A stretch of 64,000 nt of DNA from Riptortus pedestris (GCA_019009955.1 CM032228.1:71912001-71976000); one strand, 5' to 3'. Counted from the first letter of the stretch, positions 32,604 through 45,600 are shown. The notes: a model not told the origin generated them from the sequence alone. Translations and numbers: made by a program.

Positions 32604-33241
32604 CTAGTGTGAGCGCTGATGAAAGGGATCCGGGAAAGGCCTGAGGTAATGAAATAGTCTAATATATCAGGGAGTTGAGAACGGGAAGTGGGCCAGTAGG
32701 TGCAAGAAGAGGGAGTAAGGACGTTAGAGGGAATGGTCGAGAGGGCCTGGAGGAGAGCACGTCCTCGTGTGTTCGATGTTCTGCAGCCCCATTGACAGTG
32801 TTTAGCATTGTAGTCTCCTCCAGAGATGAATCGAGGACCCAAGTATCTGAAATAGTCTTCAAACAATTGTGCCGATACTGATTTGTTAGGAGGACAGTGT
32901 ACTGCCGACACAGTGATAGGAAGTTGGGATGCAGATTGAAGGCTTATGGTAGTGCTTTGGAAAGGGTTAGAAGGGAACTGATAAGGAAGCAGGTAATGAA
33001 TGAGATTGGTCCTGATAAGCACCGCAGTACCTCCATGAGTTGTTCCATCCGGATGATCAGACCTGTAAGTTTTGAATCCGTCAATGTGAAATGTGTGTCG
33101 GCTCGTAAGATGTGTTTCAGTCAGAAGTGCAATGTCTATGTTTTTGTCTTGAAGAAATGTTGTCAGTTCGTCTTTATGATTGCACAGTCCATTGGAGTTC
33201 CAAAGGAGGAAGGAGAGAGGTTGAGATTTTGGGAAAATCAT
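32600..33241 (-). pseudogene. Jockey-type LINE ORF2: AP-like endonuclease
   Basis: The frame begins MIFPKSQPLSFLLWNSNGL, the usual EN start (W-N..GL). It contains IALLTETHLT (catalytic Glu), GGTAVLIR, VSAVHCPPN, FISGGDYNAKHCQWGC (GDFNAKH-type, here GDYN) and PDILDYFIT. The SDHxP end motif lies beyond the frameshift near 32600. Confidence 0.85.
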
Positions 33242-33471
33242 AATTGAGGCTGGGAAAGTGGGATGTCACTAAGTTTATGAAGGAGTACAGTTAAGGGGAG
33301 GATCAGATTTTTTAGGTCATTTAGTATGGAGTGGAGGGAGGAAATTATATTTGAGAGGTCAGATGAAGTCGAGCAGGAGTCAGGTGGAAGATATGAGGAA
33401 GGACTAGCAACAGACGCGTAAGTGGCTCTAACTCCTGGTTGGGAGGGCGTTACTGGCTGGTGAGTTATTAG

Positions 33472-34743
33472 TTAGATTTGATCTTGTTGAGGTTGGCGAT
33501 GTTTTGAGTCCTGTGTAGGCTGGCGTTGTGGCTGTTGTGAAGTCTGGCGTTGTGGCTGCTGCGGAACCTGGCGTTGTGCCTTCTGCGAAGCCTGGAGTTG
33601 TGGCTGGTGTGAAGTATGGCGTAGTGGCTGCAGCGAAGCCTGACGTAGTGGCTGCTGCGATGCCTGGTGTTTAGGTTGCTGTGATGGCTGTTGTTGTGAC
33701 TGCTGTGAAGGTTGGTGCTGAGATGACCTGGGCTGAGTAGTAATATGAGATGAGTCAGTGACGGGGGGATTGCAGTCAGGTTGTTGCTGTGGTGGCTCTA
33801 GGCTCTTGTTCCGAACGATGGATTGTCGGCGCTGTTTAAGTTCTTTGTAGACCGTGCATCCACGGTAATTGGCAGGGTGATCAGCGCCACAATGAATACA
33901 TTTAGCTGGCTCATCTCGGGTTTTTTTTGTACAATTGGTGGTAAGGTGTGGGCCAGCGCATTTAACGCAACTGGACTGAGCTCGCAAAAGTTCTTGGAAT
34001 GATTATAGCCTTGACAACGGTGACACTGTATCAATTCCTTTCGTTTGTGTGGCTCTTCTATGACTACGCTTGTATACAGTAGTTTTGTGAGGGAGAATAT
34101 GTCGGTATTATTGAGGGCAGGTTGTAAGTCAATGAAATATAGTGGTAGTGGGGTTCTTGTTCTGGGTTGTCTAACGTTACAGACTGACGTGACTTCGAAT
34201 CCGAGTTCCTCTAAAGCCATTTTGATTTCTTCTTTCGGCGTTGATGGATGAAGATGGCGGATGACCACTCGGAAGGCCTTTTCATCTTTTAATTGGTACG
34301 TATAGAATTGAAAGGTTGTGGTCCTTAGATAAGTAATTATTTTTCTATATGCTTCAGATGTGACAGGCTCGATTGTGGTATTATTGATGTGTGCACGACA
34401 TGTGAACTGAGTTTCGCCCACTATGGAGGTGAGGTGTTTACAGAATTCTAAGTAGTTGGGGATATTTTTAACGTGTATTGGAGGAGGATGATTTGATGGG
34501 TCTTTAGTTTCTTCCATTTCCTGGTCTGAGGGTGCCATCACTAGGGGCAATGACGTCAAATTTGTTTTTTGAAATGATGTTTGTTGTTTGGCTTAAGTGC
34601 TTTTTTGGAAATGGCTGCCTAAATGTAGCACAAGATGAAGTGCTGGGGTCTATGGACTGATAAGATGGGCTTCTTTGAAGAGCAGTTTTTTTCTTTTCCG
34701 GTGAGTCATTGGCGGTCGAATTTTTTTGAGAATTATTCCCCAT
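33472..34743 (-). pseudogene. Jockey-type LINE ORF1 (PRE_C2HC and zinc-knuckle, gag-like)
   Basis: Three frames together: N-terminal Ser/Lys-rich part (34743-34504), a central part (34559-33985) with VVIRHLHPSTPKEEIKMALE, a short-block PRE_C2HC domain and a CHRCQGYNHSKNF knuckle, and a C-terminal part (33987-33472) with CVKCAGPHLTTNC and CIHCGADHPANYRGC knuckles. A Gln/Pro/Ser-rich repeat tail (QPLRQASLQPLR-like) follows. Frameshifts near 34530 and 33985. Family role: nucleic-acid chaperone of the LINE particle. Confidence 0.8.
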
Positions 34744-34998
34744 TAGCCCCCACCTCTCCCCAAGGCAGAGGCAAGGGCTTAGATATCTGAGAAAAACACG
34801 TTAAAAACTCACAGTTTTCTGGATTGTGGCTCCATAGAATTTCTTCAAAATGCACATACACACTGTTTGTTGTTATGATCAACACTCTGACAAATTTGAA
34901 GGCTTCAAACGGCCTTAAACTAAGTCAACAAAAGGATTTACACAGAGCTGAAATAATAGAACTGTCTCCTGCAATGGCTGCTACGCGACTCCTCCCAA

Positions 34999-36264
34999 AA
35001 GTTGAAAATATTTTTCGTAATTCTTAGATTGTCCAGGTACTTGTGGTAGTTTTTGTCGGTATAACTTCTACCTACTTACTAAAAGCATCAACTAATATAA
35101 GGTACTGTTGACCATGGTCCTAAGAAATCACATGGGTGGACAGTTTTTCTTGGGTGGACGTTTTTCAATGCATTGTCGACATTCAACAATCATCTCTTGT
35201 CCATGTTTTTCCAGCAACAAAAGCTGCGAACTAAGGGGTTCATTTTCATTCCTCTCAGATGAGCCACAAGAAGTTCTCGAAGCACATTTGATCTGAGAGA
35301 ATGAAGTATCATAACTCTCCATCCGTTCATTACACAATCATTTTGAATAGACAGCTCTTTATCATGAAATCCATATTGCTCTACACTTTGTCCTGATTTT
35401 AAAGCTTGTAAGATTGGCGCCAAAACTGAATCCCTAGCTTCTACGGTACTGCTGACATTGAGTGTCTCCAGTTGGTTTATCTGATATTTAGGGAGATCAT
35501 CTACAACATTTTCTTGGGCCAGTTCAGTGAAACCGTGAGAGATAATCAGCATTGGAATGATGAACAGTTTGCCTGTACTCTATATCATAGTTGTAACCGG
35601 AGAGAAAGTGAGTATAATTGAATATCCTTGTTGCTGAGATTGTTGGTAAGGTCTTTGCTGGATTGAAAATCGATACTAATGGTTTGTGATCTGTAATCAA
35701 TGTAAATTTGTGCCCATAGCAAAAAGGAAAAAACTTTTTCAGGCACCAGTATATTCCCAAGGCTTCCTTATCAATTTGAGAGTATCTCTGTTCAGCTTTT
35801 GTCAACGACCGAGATGAGAAAGAAATTGGTATGTCAGTCCCGTTGCTGTAGCGGTGAGATAAAACGGCTCCCAAACCTACTGGTGAAGCATCAGTAGCCA
35901 AGACCAGAGGCAAGTGAGGATCAAAGTGCACCAAAACATCATCACTCGTAATAATATTCATAGTCATCTGAAAACTTGTTTCACAAGATGGACTCCAGTT
36001 GAACATATTTCCTTTCCGTAGTAGCTGATTTAACGGATGTAGTAGTGTTGCCAAATTCTTTATGAATTTGTTGTAATAATTTGCTAGGCCCAGAAATGTT
36101 CGGAGCTCAGAAACATTTTCTGTAATCTGTATCTTATTATCTGATTTGTGTAGTCCTTTACTATCAATCAGGTGACCTAAATATTCAATTTTGGATTGGA
36201 AAAACTTACATTTTTCTCTATTTAGGCTCAAATCATTTATCTTAAGCCGTTCAAAGACTTTATC
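34999..36264 (-). pseudogene. Ty3/gypsy pol (minus strand): RT end, RNase H, integrase start
   Basis: Minus-strand frames: KVFERLKINDLSLNREKCKF and SKIEYLGHLIDSKGL (RT C-terminus), TFLGLANYYNKFI, VLATDASPVGLGAVLSH (RNase H), SSRSLTKAEQRYSQIDKEAL, FTLITDHKPL and a NADYLSRF end. The integrase zinc region (RSNVLRELLVAHLRGMKMN) is in a second frame at 35190-35552, and the first half of the integrase core (YLILVDAFSK) at 35050-35110. The element is cut at 36264, a few codons upstream of the KVF motif, directly against the plus-strand gypsy fragment of unit B. The rest of RT, protease and gag are absent. Confidence 0.8.
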
Positions 36265-37400
36265 AGTTTTCCGAAGGCTGGAGGAGTACAAGCTCTCGTT
36301 GTAGGTATCCAAGTGTGGCCAAAAAGAAGTGGACATTTTGGAAAACAGGGTCAACCCCAGCAGCATTCAGCCACTTCCCCCTAAGGCAGTGCAGGACTTC
36401 CTCCAAACTAAATTGCCCAAGTCCAAGAGAGGTTTCTCGGATTGGTCTATCTTTATAGGAGGTGCCCTGCAGCAGCACAACGAAGGAGTCTGGTGCTCGC
36501 AAGGTTTCGTCTCTAAGACACCCTCCTCCGTCTAACGTAGGCATCTATTAGAGGGTTTGACTTTCCACATAGTGACAGACCACAAACCTGTCAACCTGAA
36601 GTTGTAGACGGCATCGTCAATAAGGATCCGGCACTTGAATTTCATCAGTCTGCTCTAGACCGGGTCCCGACACCCTGGTAGGAGACGCGCTTCTGTGAAT
36701 AGTGGAGATCCAGCTGCAAGACGACTTTACAGCAATGGCCCAGACTCAAAAGGATGTTTTGAACGTGCTAGAAAAAAGAAGAAAAATGACGTTCTGCAAC
36801 TCAAACTGTTTCCAATTCCAGGTAGGGATGCCCAACTCCTGTGTAAAACTTCTACGTCTGCGGCAAGGCCTTACGTACTAGCTCTGTTTCGACGACAAAG
36901 TTTTGACCAACTACACAACCTGAGTCACCCTGGGGTTCGAGCATCACGGAAGCCGGTTACCAGTCGGTTCTTCTTGCCCCAAATGAATCAGGACGTAGGC
37001 GAATAAGCAAAAACCCATGTCGGCTGCCAGGGCGACAAAGTCCAGAGACACACAGTCACGCCACTGGGTATCTTCTCACCGACACCCAGGTTCCATCTTG
37101 TGCACATGGTCATAGCTGGGCAACTGCCGTCATCGGAGGGTAACTGTTACCTTTTAATGATGGTGGATAGGACGTCACATTGGCCTGATTTCTTATAGCA
37201 AATATTTCTGCATCCATTGTTGCCCATACCTTTTACGTCAATTGGATTGCGCGGTTCGGCACGCCTCGCTTTATCACGACAGACCAAGGACGGCAATTTG
37301 TAGCAGAGCACTTCCGTCGTCTCAGCCAGATGATTGGGCAGTCGATGGCAGCGTAGGACGGTATACCACCTGATCGAAAATCATAAAGGAAGAAGGCAAC
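36265..37400 (+). pseudogene. Ty3/gypsy pol fragment, unit B (paralogue of 3661-5870)
   Basis: Same text as the unit A fragment without the Harbinger: RT end (VFRRLEEYKLS), RNase H remnant, VTDHKPVNLK, then QLHNLSHPGVRASRKPVTSR, FFLPQMNQDVGE (integrase zinc region), the HxVHM..I core start near 37100 and DRPRTAICSRALPS-side frames. Frameshifts and stops throughout. The intact TAA at 36514-36516 is the empty site of the unit A Harbinger. Confidence 0.75.
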
Positions 37401-38829
37401 AAGGTTGAGTAATTAATGTTCATCAATTTTTTATCCCAGTTGTCGAAGTTAGAATAGAGAAACCAATTGAAAAGAAAGTGAGTTCTGTGAGATTCGTCTC
37501 ATACGCTGGACGGAACTGATGCCTAAGGTGAGACCTTCAAAGACCATCTGCTCAGTATTGGGAATGATCTTAATTAAGAGAATATTAAACTCCTTCATGG
37601 AATACCTAAGGGTCATAAAATGGATGTTATGGAAACGCTAGAAATTAATAGTGTGAAAGGTGTTTTATAAGAAGACAAGTCCTGTTAAACGTAATGGAAT
37701 ATACGGGTATTTATAACAAAACATCGCAAATAACTGTTATTAACCATTCACGGCCGCACTTCAGACTCATGCCACTGCATGAGAATGCCGTAAAGAGACT
37801 CCTCAACCTCGCTACTACGAGTATATAGCAACTTCCCTATAGCAACGTATAGCAAAGAGATACTCGGGGGAACATGACAATTCAAAGCTAACTGTCAAGT
37901 TATTTATCTCGTTTGCGAGTACCTCGCCGCTACAATAGGATCCAAAAAGCCGTTTGGCACAACTTGGTAGTTGTGCATTAATGTCCAAATACTTCCGTGT
38001 TTGACAGTCATCAGTATAATAACTAAAGGGGAGAAATGCGAAGGAAGGAGAAACTCAGTGATAGAAGAAGGTTGGAGGACAGATGTCAACCGGAATCTGC
38101 AGGTTTGCCCCCGACTTTAAGTTAGATAAGAAGGGTAAAATATTTTCAAGGATAACACCAAAAGCAATCCTTTTCTTTGTGATGTGAAAGTACTATCCTC
38201 ATCGGAATGGGCAAACGCTTTGTAGTTGAGCATTAATTCATCCTGTACCTGGATTGATTGGCCAGTGTAAAGAAGATGTTGGAGCCCTCTGGCGCAGACG
38301 TGGCCTACCACCAGCCCATGTCTTGGGGAATTGTCTACACATCATACTTCTTATCATCCGCCGACATCATAGGGTTAAACGTTTTATCATTGAAATGCTG
38401 ACTGAGAAAGGTATTGCATGTTGTGAGTAAGTTTACGGTGTCGATCCCGAAGGCTCCACGAGGTCCGCTGTCTATTGGCCTTTTTTCGCAAGATTAAATT
38501 TATCTTAATCATAGATCCTATAATAAGGTACGAGTACTAGTACGTGGACCAATTTTTAAAGGTACAAAATAAAAAGAATTCTATTTATGAAAAATCAATA
38601 GAATTCCGTAAAGAAAACAATCCCAAAAAAGCCTGGAGAGTTTTTTTAAGAAAGTTGAGATTGAAGATGAAGACTGGCTGCCCCTAATACATTGTTTTTT
38701 TTGTATTATTCTTTTTTTCTTTGTATTTTTATTTTATATTGTTATATATTTTAGACTTAATTCTTGTCACAAACGTATTACTTTTATTTTATTTTTTTTA
38801 TTTACTTTAATTTAATTAACATTTACTTT
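37401..38829. other. Duplicated non-coding flank (unit B), no gene recognised
   Basis: Colinear with 5880-7760 in unit A, minus the A-specific foldback insertion. A 63-codon minus-strand frame at 38117-38311 is shared with unit A and remains unidentified. Confidence 0.55.
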
Positions 38830-39180
38830 TTTAGTTGTTTTCCCTTAGGGGAAATCCGTTATTATGCGTCGAACAGAAAAATTGAATAGGTTCAATCTTA
38901 TTGCAAATTTAATGTTCTATAAATGTTGTTATGTACGTTTTTCACCATCTTGATTATTAACCGAGATATTCGCATGTTTTAGTTTTCGACGATTAGTAAA
39001 CCCGCACTCCCATTCATGCCAAACTAACAAAAAGCTGTTATAGTATGAAGTACTTTATTTGAAACCTAAATACCAAATTTTGTTCTCATTGAACTCTTAG
39101 GTTTTGAGATTAATGCAAGTGACACCTATGGGAAATCTGCTTTGTTAAAGCTGCCCCTGCGTGACGAACTTTTTTTTTTT
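38830..39180 (-). mobile_element. HINE-like element, minus orientation (counterpart of 7770-8130)
   Basis: Same truncated copy as in unit A: GTTCGTCACGCAGGGGC end near 39160, GGGAAATCTGCTTTG, and the ATAACGGATTT end after a small deletion. Confidence 0.55.
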
Positions 39181-40395
39181 AAATGCATCGGTGAGCAGCC
39201 TTAACTTATTTCAATAATACAGTGCTTTTCTTCTTCTCGTTCTTGCTGTTTTTATTTGGTTAATTTATTGGAAATTTGTATTTATTATTGTTTAAAATTA
39301 TTTTTTCAGATTTTATAGTTTAGCTATTAAGTTTAAAGGTGAGGAAGGTGTAATTTGAAAATAAATAATTCAAGATGAAGAAAACTTCTCCTTTATCCCG
39401 AAGGGACTAACCAGTAACATCGGAACGCGTAAGATATAGAACCTGTGCTTTATGCTCATTCGTGTCGACAAATACTCTTCCTAAGATTATACGCATAAAA
39501 TAAATGAAAACAGTATTGCACAATATTCAAAATCAGTGCTATTACTTGACCTTCTACGCAGAATTATAATCTAATAATATTCCTTAAAGTCTGGTATGTG
39601 TATGTCCTAAGAACAAAAATAAATTAAATGAACAATCTTTATAACCATGATGACAAATTGTAGTGGATGATTAAGTAGATCAGCTTTAAAATGAAAAAAA
39701 AAATATGTATAAACTATAATGACAATCAATAAACTTAATAGACAGAGATTGGCTTCTATCTTCTGACATATTCATTGGACAGGAAATAGGTACAATTACA
39801 AGGTAGATCAGGTTGGAAGATTATCAATTAAAATAATCAATGATTCTCTGGTTAATCCCTGTAATAATGACTATTACTAATTGATACGATCTGTTTCTAT
39901 GCAAATCTTGAATCATTTCAATACCTTCCTGGTCTATGCTGATGACTTCCTGATTTCAACCAGACAGGTAACATTTATTGATTCAATACTTTAGTTGATT
40001 GTCTGTAGGAAGTGTATACATAAGTTTTGGCTTAGCTTACCGAGGAGTAGTAAAGAAAGATCAGTTTTTGGAAAAAAAGAAAAAAAATGTCTACGCTCAA
40101 CCACAAATCTCCTTAAACAAATACAAACTTTTATGAAAAACATTGCATTTTTTAATTATTTGATTCGATTAACATAAAAGAGATGGTATAATACAATTTG
40201 TCATCCATTACATTAGTAATTAGACTTCCTACAGTACTCTGAGTACTTATGGTATTTCTGTTCTAGGCAATACTTTTAATTACATTCTTTTTTAATAAAT
40301 ATTTAGTGAATAAAATTCATGGTATTTATTTTTAGGTATCTACCACGTTTCACCAGATTTAAGGAAGCTGCAGTTTCTCTCATAAAAAGTTATCA
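39181..40395. other. Upstream flank of OR copy B
   Basis: Colinear with 8131-9487. It includes the YADD-containing frame (39893-39980) and the candidate splice acceptor TTTTTAG/GTATCTACC near 40336. Between that acceptor and ATG 40396 there are two extra bases relative to unit A, so the upstream stretch is not in frame with the OR ORF here. Confidence 0.5.
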
Positions 40396-41247
40396 ATGGA
40401 TTTAGAAACAGAATCATCGAGTGATTTTGAAACTGTTCACGACTTTTTAAACGAACGACTTATTTTAAAGATTATTGAACTTTACAATATATCGAGCAAA
40501 CCAACTCTAAATTTTATTATTAATATTTTATTCATTGTGTGTGCCTTTATTCTTGTCGTATAATACATTGGTGATTTGCATATATTCACTCACTCTTCCA
40601 AATATGCCACCAGCCTTTAAGGTTCAAGTTGTTGAAACACTTATTCTAATGAGTTTGATGTTTCTGGGCCCGTTGTTCAACTTGCATTATTGGAAAAATT
40701 ATAAATCTGCAATAAATCTCTTGAAAAATGGCTTTAATAAATATGTTAACGAAACACCAGATGCTGAACATACGAAACTGAGGAAGCTACGAGTACATCA
40801 AATACGTTCCTGGTCATTCATATTTTCAGTTCTGTGCTACCTTGTTACAATTATGTATACATTACGGCCACCTATTTCATATATTTTAAGCTTAAATGAG
40901 GCAGAACCAAATGGAAATATTAATCATTATTTACCTCTTCCATTGTATGTGCCTTTCAGCACGAAAACTGTTTTTGGATTTACAGTGGCGTTTATGTCAA
41001 ATGTATTATATTTATTTCTGTTTTACACAACTTTAGCGTGTTTCGTGGAAACATACTTCAGCATTACTTTTCAGCTAGTAGCACAAATAGAGATATTCAA
41101 TTATTCACTTCTAAACATAGAAAACAGAGCAAGCTTAAAATGTAGGTTGGATAATAGGTTTTCTGATTATGTCAGCAACTCGTCGAAATGGGTTGATACT
41201 AGTGAATAGTTGAGATCAAGTCTCCAACACCACCAAGCTATTCTCAG

Positions 41248-42253
41248 GTATATAAATATTGGTATTTTCCATTATTTTTAAGATACAATTGTTGCACTAT
41301 GAGTGAGTTCGAAAGCTGGAGGTGCTTCTTAATCTCTCCTTTCAGACCATTCAATAATTTTCATTTAATAATTAATTGTACAGTGGTGTCCAATGGAACT
41401 GTAACCTTCCTCATTTTAGTATATTTCCTTTAATGGAAACCAGCTGTTGAAGTTGTATTCATGAAGTGATTTTCGAAAAATACCGTCATATTTCCATCGA
41501 TTCTACCCAGGAGGAGACGAAAATAACAGTGCCTTTTGTTATAATGACATTACCATGTAACGTCTAAGAGTTATACATAGTACATAGTCATTTCAAAGCT
41601 TGAATTCCAATTGAAAATCAAATGTCCCAAATCTTCTTACCAACATTTTATTTGTCCTATAAAATAATAATAAATGAATAATATCTTCTCAATATATTTA
41701 TTTAGTCCACAAAAAAATAAAATGCGTTTTAATTACCTCTAAAGAAAAGTAGTAAATGAGCAGTTGAAACCCGTAACATAAATTTAATTTATCGTTCAAC
41801 TAATTCTTCCATACAGAGGCTATGTGAAAGTATTATACGTATGTAAATACTTATCTGTAAACGCAAAATTAAATAATAAAATAATACTTAGCAAAAATAT
41901 TGACTCCAAAGTCATTACAGATAGATACACGAAATACCAATATTAATACACTGACTGGATGAAATAAATAGGCGTGTACGATTTGATTGATAAAACAATA
42001 CTGAACGTTTTGCAATGGTCGAAACGCAATGAAAGGATTACACTAAGATTCGGAGAAGGGGATATCAGTTACCTCTGCCTTCGAACCGTTATCACATAGT
42101 ACCCCTACTAACTCTTCTCTTGATCCTGCGTCTGACATTTTCCGATTGCAAAGATTACACTATTTGATTCTCAGATAGTTCCTATAACATTTGGTGCAAA
42201 AATCATCGTGAGGATTCGTGACCTAACTTTTTCACACCTTCCCAAATATGAAT
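41248..42253. other. OR copy B intron 1, first part
   Basis: 41248-41375 matches copy A intron 1. 41448-41530 is a minus-strand HINE-like end (CATCGATTCTACCCAGGAGG). The rest to 42253 is AT-rich without a recognised gene. Confidence 0.45.
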
Positions 42254-42880
42254 AAAGTCCGTCACGCAGTGGCTGCGTAAACTAAGCAGATTTCCCATGT
42301 GAAGTTTTACAATAGAGAATTCTCCATACTGGTATCACAACACCACGGTGATTAAATACAAACGGTAATGAAAAATCTTTCAGTTAATTACAATAAATTC
42401 CCAACTGAAACGGCTTCTGAATTGTAAGAATAATTTACATTATAATAGCTCAAATTTTAGTAGTCCAAGAACTAAAGAAGGGGGGGGGCGGATGAACAGA
42501 ACGTATTTGCATAAATCTCACAAAGAAAGGTAAGGCTAGAAGAAGCTTCCACCTGAGCCGAGAAGTTACGAAAATGGCCGACCTAATCCGAACTATACCC
42601 GACCACAGACTTGATAAAAATGCAAATATCTCGGTTAATATTCAAGATAGAGAATAAATGTATATAACAATATTTATAGTACATTTAATTTGCAATAAGA
42701 TTGGTTCTATACAATTTTTCGATCCAATGCATAATAACGGAGATATTTTGAATTTTCGAAAATCCCCCCTTTAAACCCCCCTCCCTCTAGTCCGATTTCA
42801 GCCATTAACGAACTTGATCTGTCTTTTTACATAAAACGTTTAAATATCAAAACAAAAATTGCGACCCTAGAGCGTTAACA

Positions 42881-42937
<57 letters not shown>

Positions 42938-43056
42938 GAACGGACCTCATTGTCGTCATCTCCTGGGTAGGATCGATGGACATTTGAAGAAATTTTTCAA
43001 AAATCGCGTCATGAGTACGACCTCAATAGCTGATTTCCCTTAAGGGAAATCTGCTA
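42254..43056 (+). mobile_element. HINE-like element, near full-length reference copy
   Basis: The most complete copy in the window, about 800 bp. 5' end GTCCGTCACGCAGTGGCTGC, AAGCAGATTTCCCATGTGAA, a G-run, AATATCTCGGTTAATATTC, ATAACGGAGATATTTTG, GCGTTAACAGACA, a TA tract (42890-42932), GATCGATGGACATTTGAAG, the perfect palindrome GATTTCCCTTAAGGGAAATC and TGCTAA. No ORF. Non-autonomous. Confidence 0.7.
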
Positions 43057-43569
43057 ATAATTGGAGTCAAAACGTGTTTGTTTTTAAAAATATATGCCTA
43101 GTTCATATGAATGGATGATATAACTTAGGTTGTCCCTCCATTGTATACCAGAGAGACATAAAGAAAAACTGATATATATTATCTGTCCTTTGATTGGAAC
43201 GTTGATTAAGATGGATCAAAATATTTCCGGATCAAGAAGTTGGAAACTTGCAACTTTGAACTAACGTAGCTTCAAACGCTATACGTTATTTATGATTCAA
43301 ATATATTTTCAAGGTTCAGAAGTAATGTAGAAACAAAGAAAATATACTTGGTTCAGAAAAACATAGTTGGTTTTTCGGTTTTCTTGCACAATGATGGGCG
43401 AATCGGACCACTGTGCATCGTGATGTCACTCAGGAAATATCTGCACATATCTCAAATAGGAAAAGTTCAGTTAAAACCATTTTTGGTATTTAAGCTTCGA
43501 ACAAAGTAGTTTATTATATAAAAACATTATTGTCAATGTGGCATGAGTAGCTGTGGGTTTACTTAAGGC

Positions 43570-44035
43570 TGAAAAAAAGTCCGTCACGCACATACGATTC
43601 CCCACATGCAGTAAGTATTTTCATTTATCTCAAAACGTGAAAGTCCAATGAGAACAATATTTGGTATTTAGGCTTCAAATCCAATGCTTCATAACATAAT
43701 AGCAAAACTAAAAAATGCAAATATCTCGGTAAATAATCAAGATAGTGAAAAAATGTACATAACAACATTTATAGAACAATACATTTGCAATAAGATTGGT
43801 TCTATACCAATTTTTCAATCCAACGCATAATAACGGAGATATTAAGAATTTTCGAAATTCTCCCCGGTAAACCCCTCCCCCTTCTCCCCCTGGCCCAATT
43901 TCAGCAGTTAACGAACTTGATCTTAATTTTTATATAAGCCGATTGTATATTAAGTTTGGTAACGATAAGACAAAAATTGCCACCGCTAGAGCGGTAAAAG
44001 ACGATAAATGAGGCCCGTTAAAAATTATATATATA
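43570..44035 (+). mobile_element. HINE-like element, truncated at the TA tract
   Basis: GTCCGTCACGCACATACG start, AATATCTCGGTAAATAATC and ATAACGGAGATATTAAG blocks, ending in ATATATATACATACACTAG where a family-Y head begins. Confidence 0.5.
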
Positions 44036-44345
44036 TACATACACTAGCTAAGTTACCCGGCATCGCCCTGGAATTTATTTGAGGTTGAATGATGATGGTA
44101 TTTTTTTTTGGCAAAGCTCTACTTTGCACAATATTTTGACATTTCACCGTCCCAGTGTTTAGGGTTTATACCCGTCGTTGCTGTGGATTTGTTAATAATA
44201 AAATTATTTCTTATGTAAGGCTTTACTGCACCCAATATTGTTATATTTCCCGTCTCCTGTTCATGTAGTTTTTTTATAACGTAATGGACCATATAATTCA
44301 TAATCGTAGAATTCTATCTTCCTAACCATGTATGAATAAAAGTTC
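44036..44345 (+). repeat. Family Y head fragment
   Basis: ACTAGCTAAGTTACCCGGCA start, GTTGAATGATGATGGTATTT, TTAGGGTTTATACCCGTCG. It ends without the monomer array. Confidence 0.55.
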
Positions 44346-44524
44346 CGTTCCCTTGATGCGGTACAAAGCCCAACTATGACAGCTGTTTTGGGTACGTCAT
44401 AACCGGTATTAAAAACACTCTTTATCTAATAATCGAGACTTACTAGATTGTAAACTGTATATTCTCATTGGTGCATAGTGTGTTCAGTAAAGTATATCAT
44501 ATATTAACGTAGCATAGTTAATAA

Positions 44525-45190
44525 ATAAAGTCCGTCACGCAGGGGCTGCGTAAACTAAGCAGATTTCCCACGAGAAGTTTTACAATAGAGAAATTTCAGG
44601 AGATTCGAACAGTTACGGAAACGGCCGAACTAGCTTTTGAAGGAAACTCACGACTAGTCCCGAAGTTAGCCGATCTCATTTCGTCAGTTACAATTAATAA
44701 AAATGCAAATATCTCGGTTAACATTGAAGATAGAGAAAACATGTACAGAACAATATTTATAGTACATTTAATTTGCAGTATGATTGGTTCTATAAAAATT
44801 TTTGATCCGAAGTATGGTAACGGAGATATTTCGAATTTTCGAAAATCCCCCCTCTAAACCATACCGAACTTAACAAAACTCGTTTGCCCCCCCCCCTTCT
44901 TTTCGTCCATAGAAATGTTAACACAGCATATTTTCATGGAGGAGTGGATGCTAATTCACATACCAATTTTTGTCTTATCGATACCAAACTTGATATATAA
45001 TAATTTTAAGTAAAAAGAAAGATCAAGTTCGTTAACGGTTGAAATCGGATCAGAGGGGGGGGTAGAGGGGGAGAATTTAGTAAATTCGAAATATCTCCGT
45101 TATTATGAGTTGAATCGAAAATTTGTATAGAATCTATCTTATATGAAAATGTAATGTTCTCTAAATGTTGTTAAAAACATTTGTTGAGGC
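44525..45190. mobile_element. HINE-like fragments, one plus and one minus
   Basis: 44528-44880 is a plus-strand 5' portion (GTCCGTCACGCAGGGGCTGC through the AACGGAGATATTTCG block). 44985-45180 is a minus-strand middle portion (CCGTTAACGAACTTGATC reversed, and ATAACGGAGATATTTCG reversed). Confidence 0.5.
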
Positions 45191-45234
45191 CAACACATTT
45201 GTGTAAAAAGTTATTTTTCTTAATTTAATAATAT

Positions 45235-45600
45235 TTAGAACATTAAGTAGTGAATAGCGTGAGTCGGGGGGTAGTCGGGATCGCTCGGCACCTTTCGCAC
45301 CCAGCTGATTACAATCGACGTACGTGAAAAGTGTATTGTTCTACCGGCCAAGTGACTGCACTCTACAGCTTCTCCCAGTTCCAACAACTTCTTCAAGCCC
45401 AAGGATTTTCCACAATTGGACAAAATATTCTTCTTGGAGCCCAGGAGTTCCAGGACGGCCGTTGGGGAAGAAAAATGGTGGAATTCCATTGAAATCCAGT
45501 ATCAGGTACCTGATTCAGCCATCTGTCTTCACCCTGACTGTGAGTGTCTTCATTCATTGACATGAATCGACTCTCGCTAAAGGCGATCATCATTTTTCTA
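45235..45600. other. GC-richer unidentified island in OR copy B intron 1
   Basis: Markedly richer in G+C than its surroundings and open on both strands for about 78-84 codons (plus: FYRPSDCTLQLLPVPTTSSS...). No family recognised. It could be part of an unknown retroelement or a processed fragment. Confidence 0.3.

Larger units (their letters stand above)
30353..34992 (-). mobile_element. Full-length jockey-type LINE with 6-bp target duplication
   Basis: It is inserted in the gypsy integrase. TCCCAA (plus strand) flanks it at 30347-30352 and 34993-34998, and on the minus strand its 3' end is an A-rich tract. Joining the flanks restores the integrase reading (IFSTFG then GIPYI). The element is 4640 bp with ORF1 (C2HC gag-like) and ORF2 (AP endonuclease, RT), no RNase H, which is the jockey-clade layout. 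Both ORFs have frameshifts, so the copy is dead but not 5'-truncated. Confidence 0.88.

Noticed and set aside
32897..33247. Plus-strand frame of 116 codons
   Set aside because: Antisense of the LINE endonuclease domain.
40535..41209. Separate 224-aa OR gene
   Set aside because: It is the post-frameshift part of exon 1 of the copy B OR; its apparent start reads an out-of-frame stretch before rejoining the OR frame.
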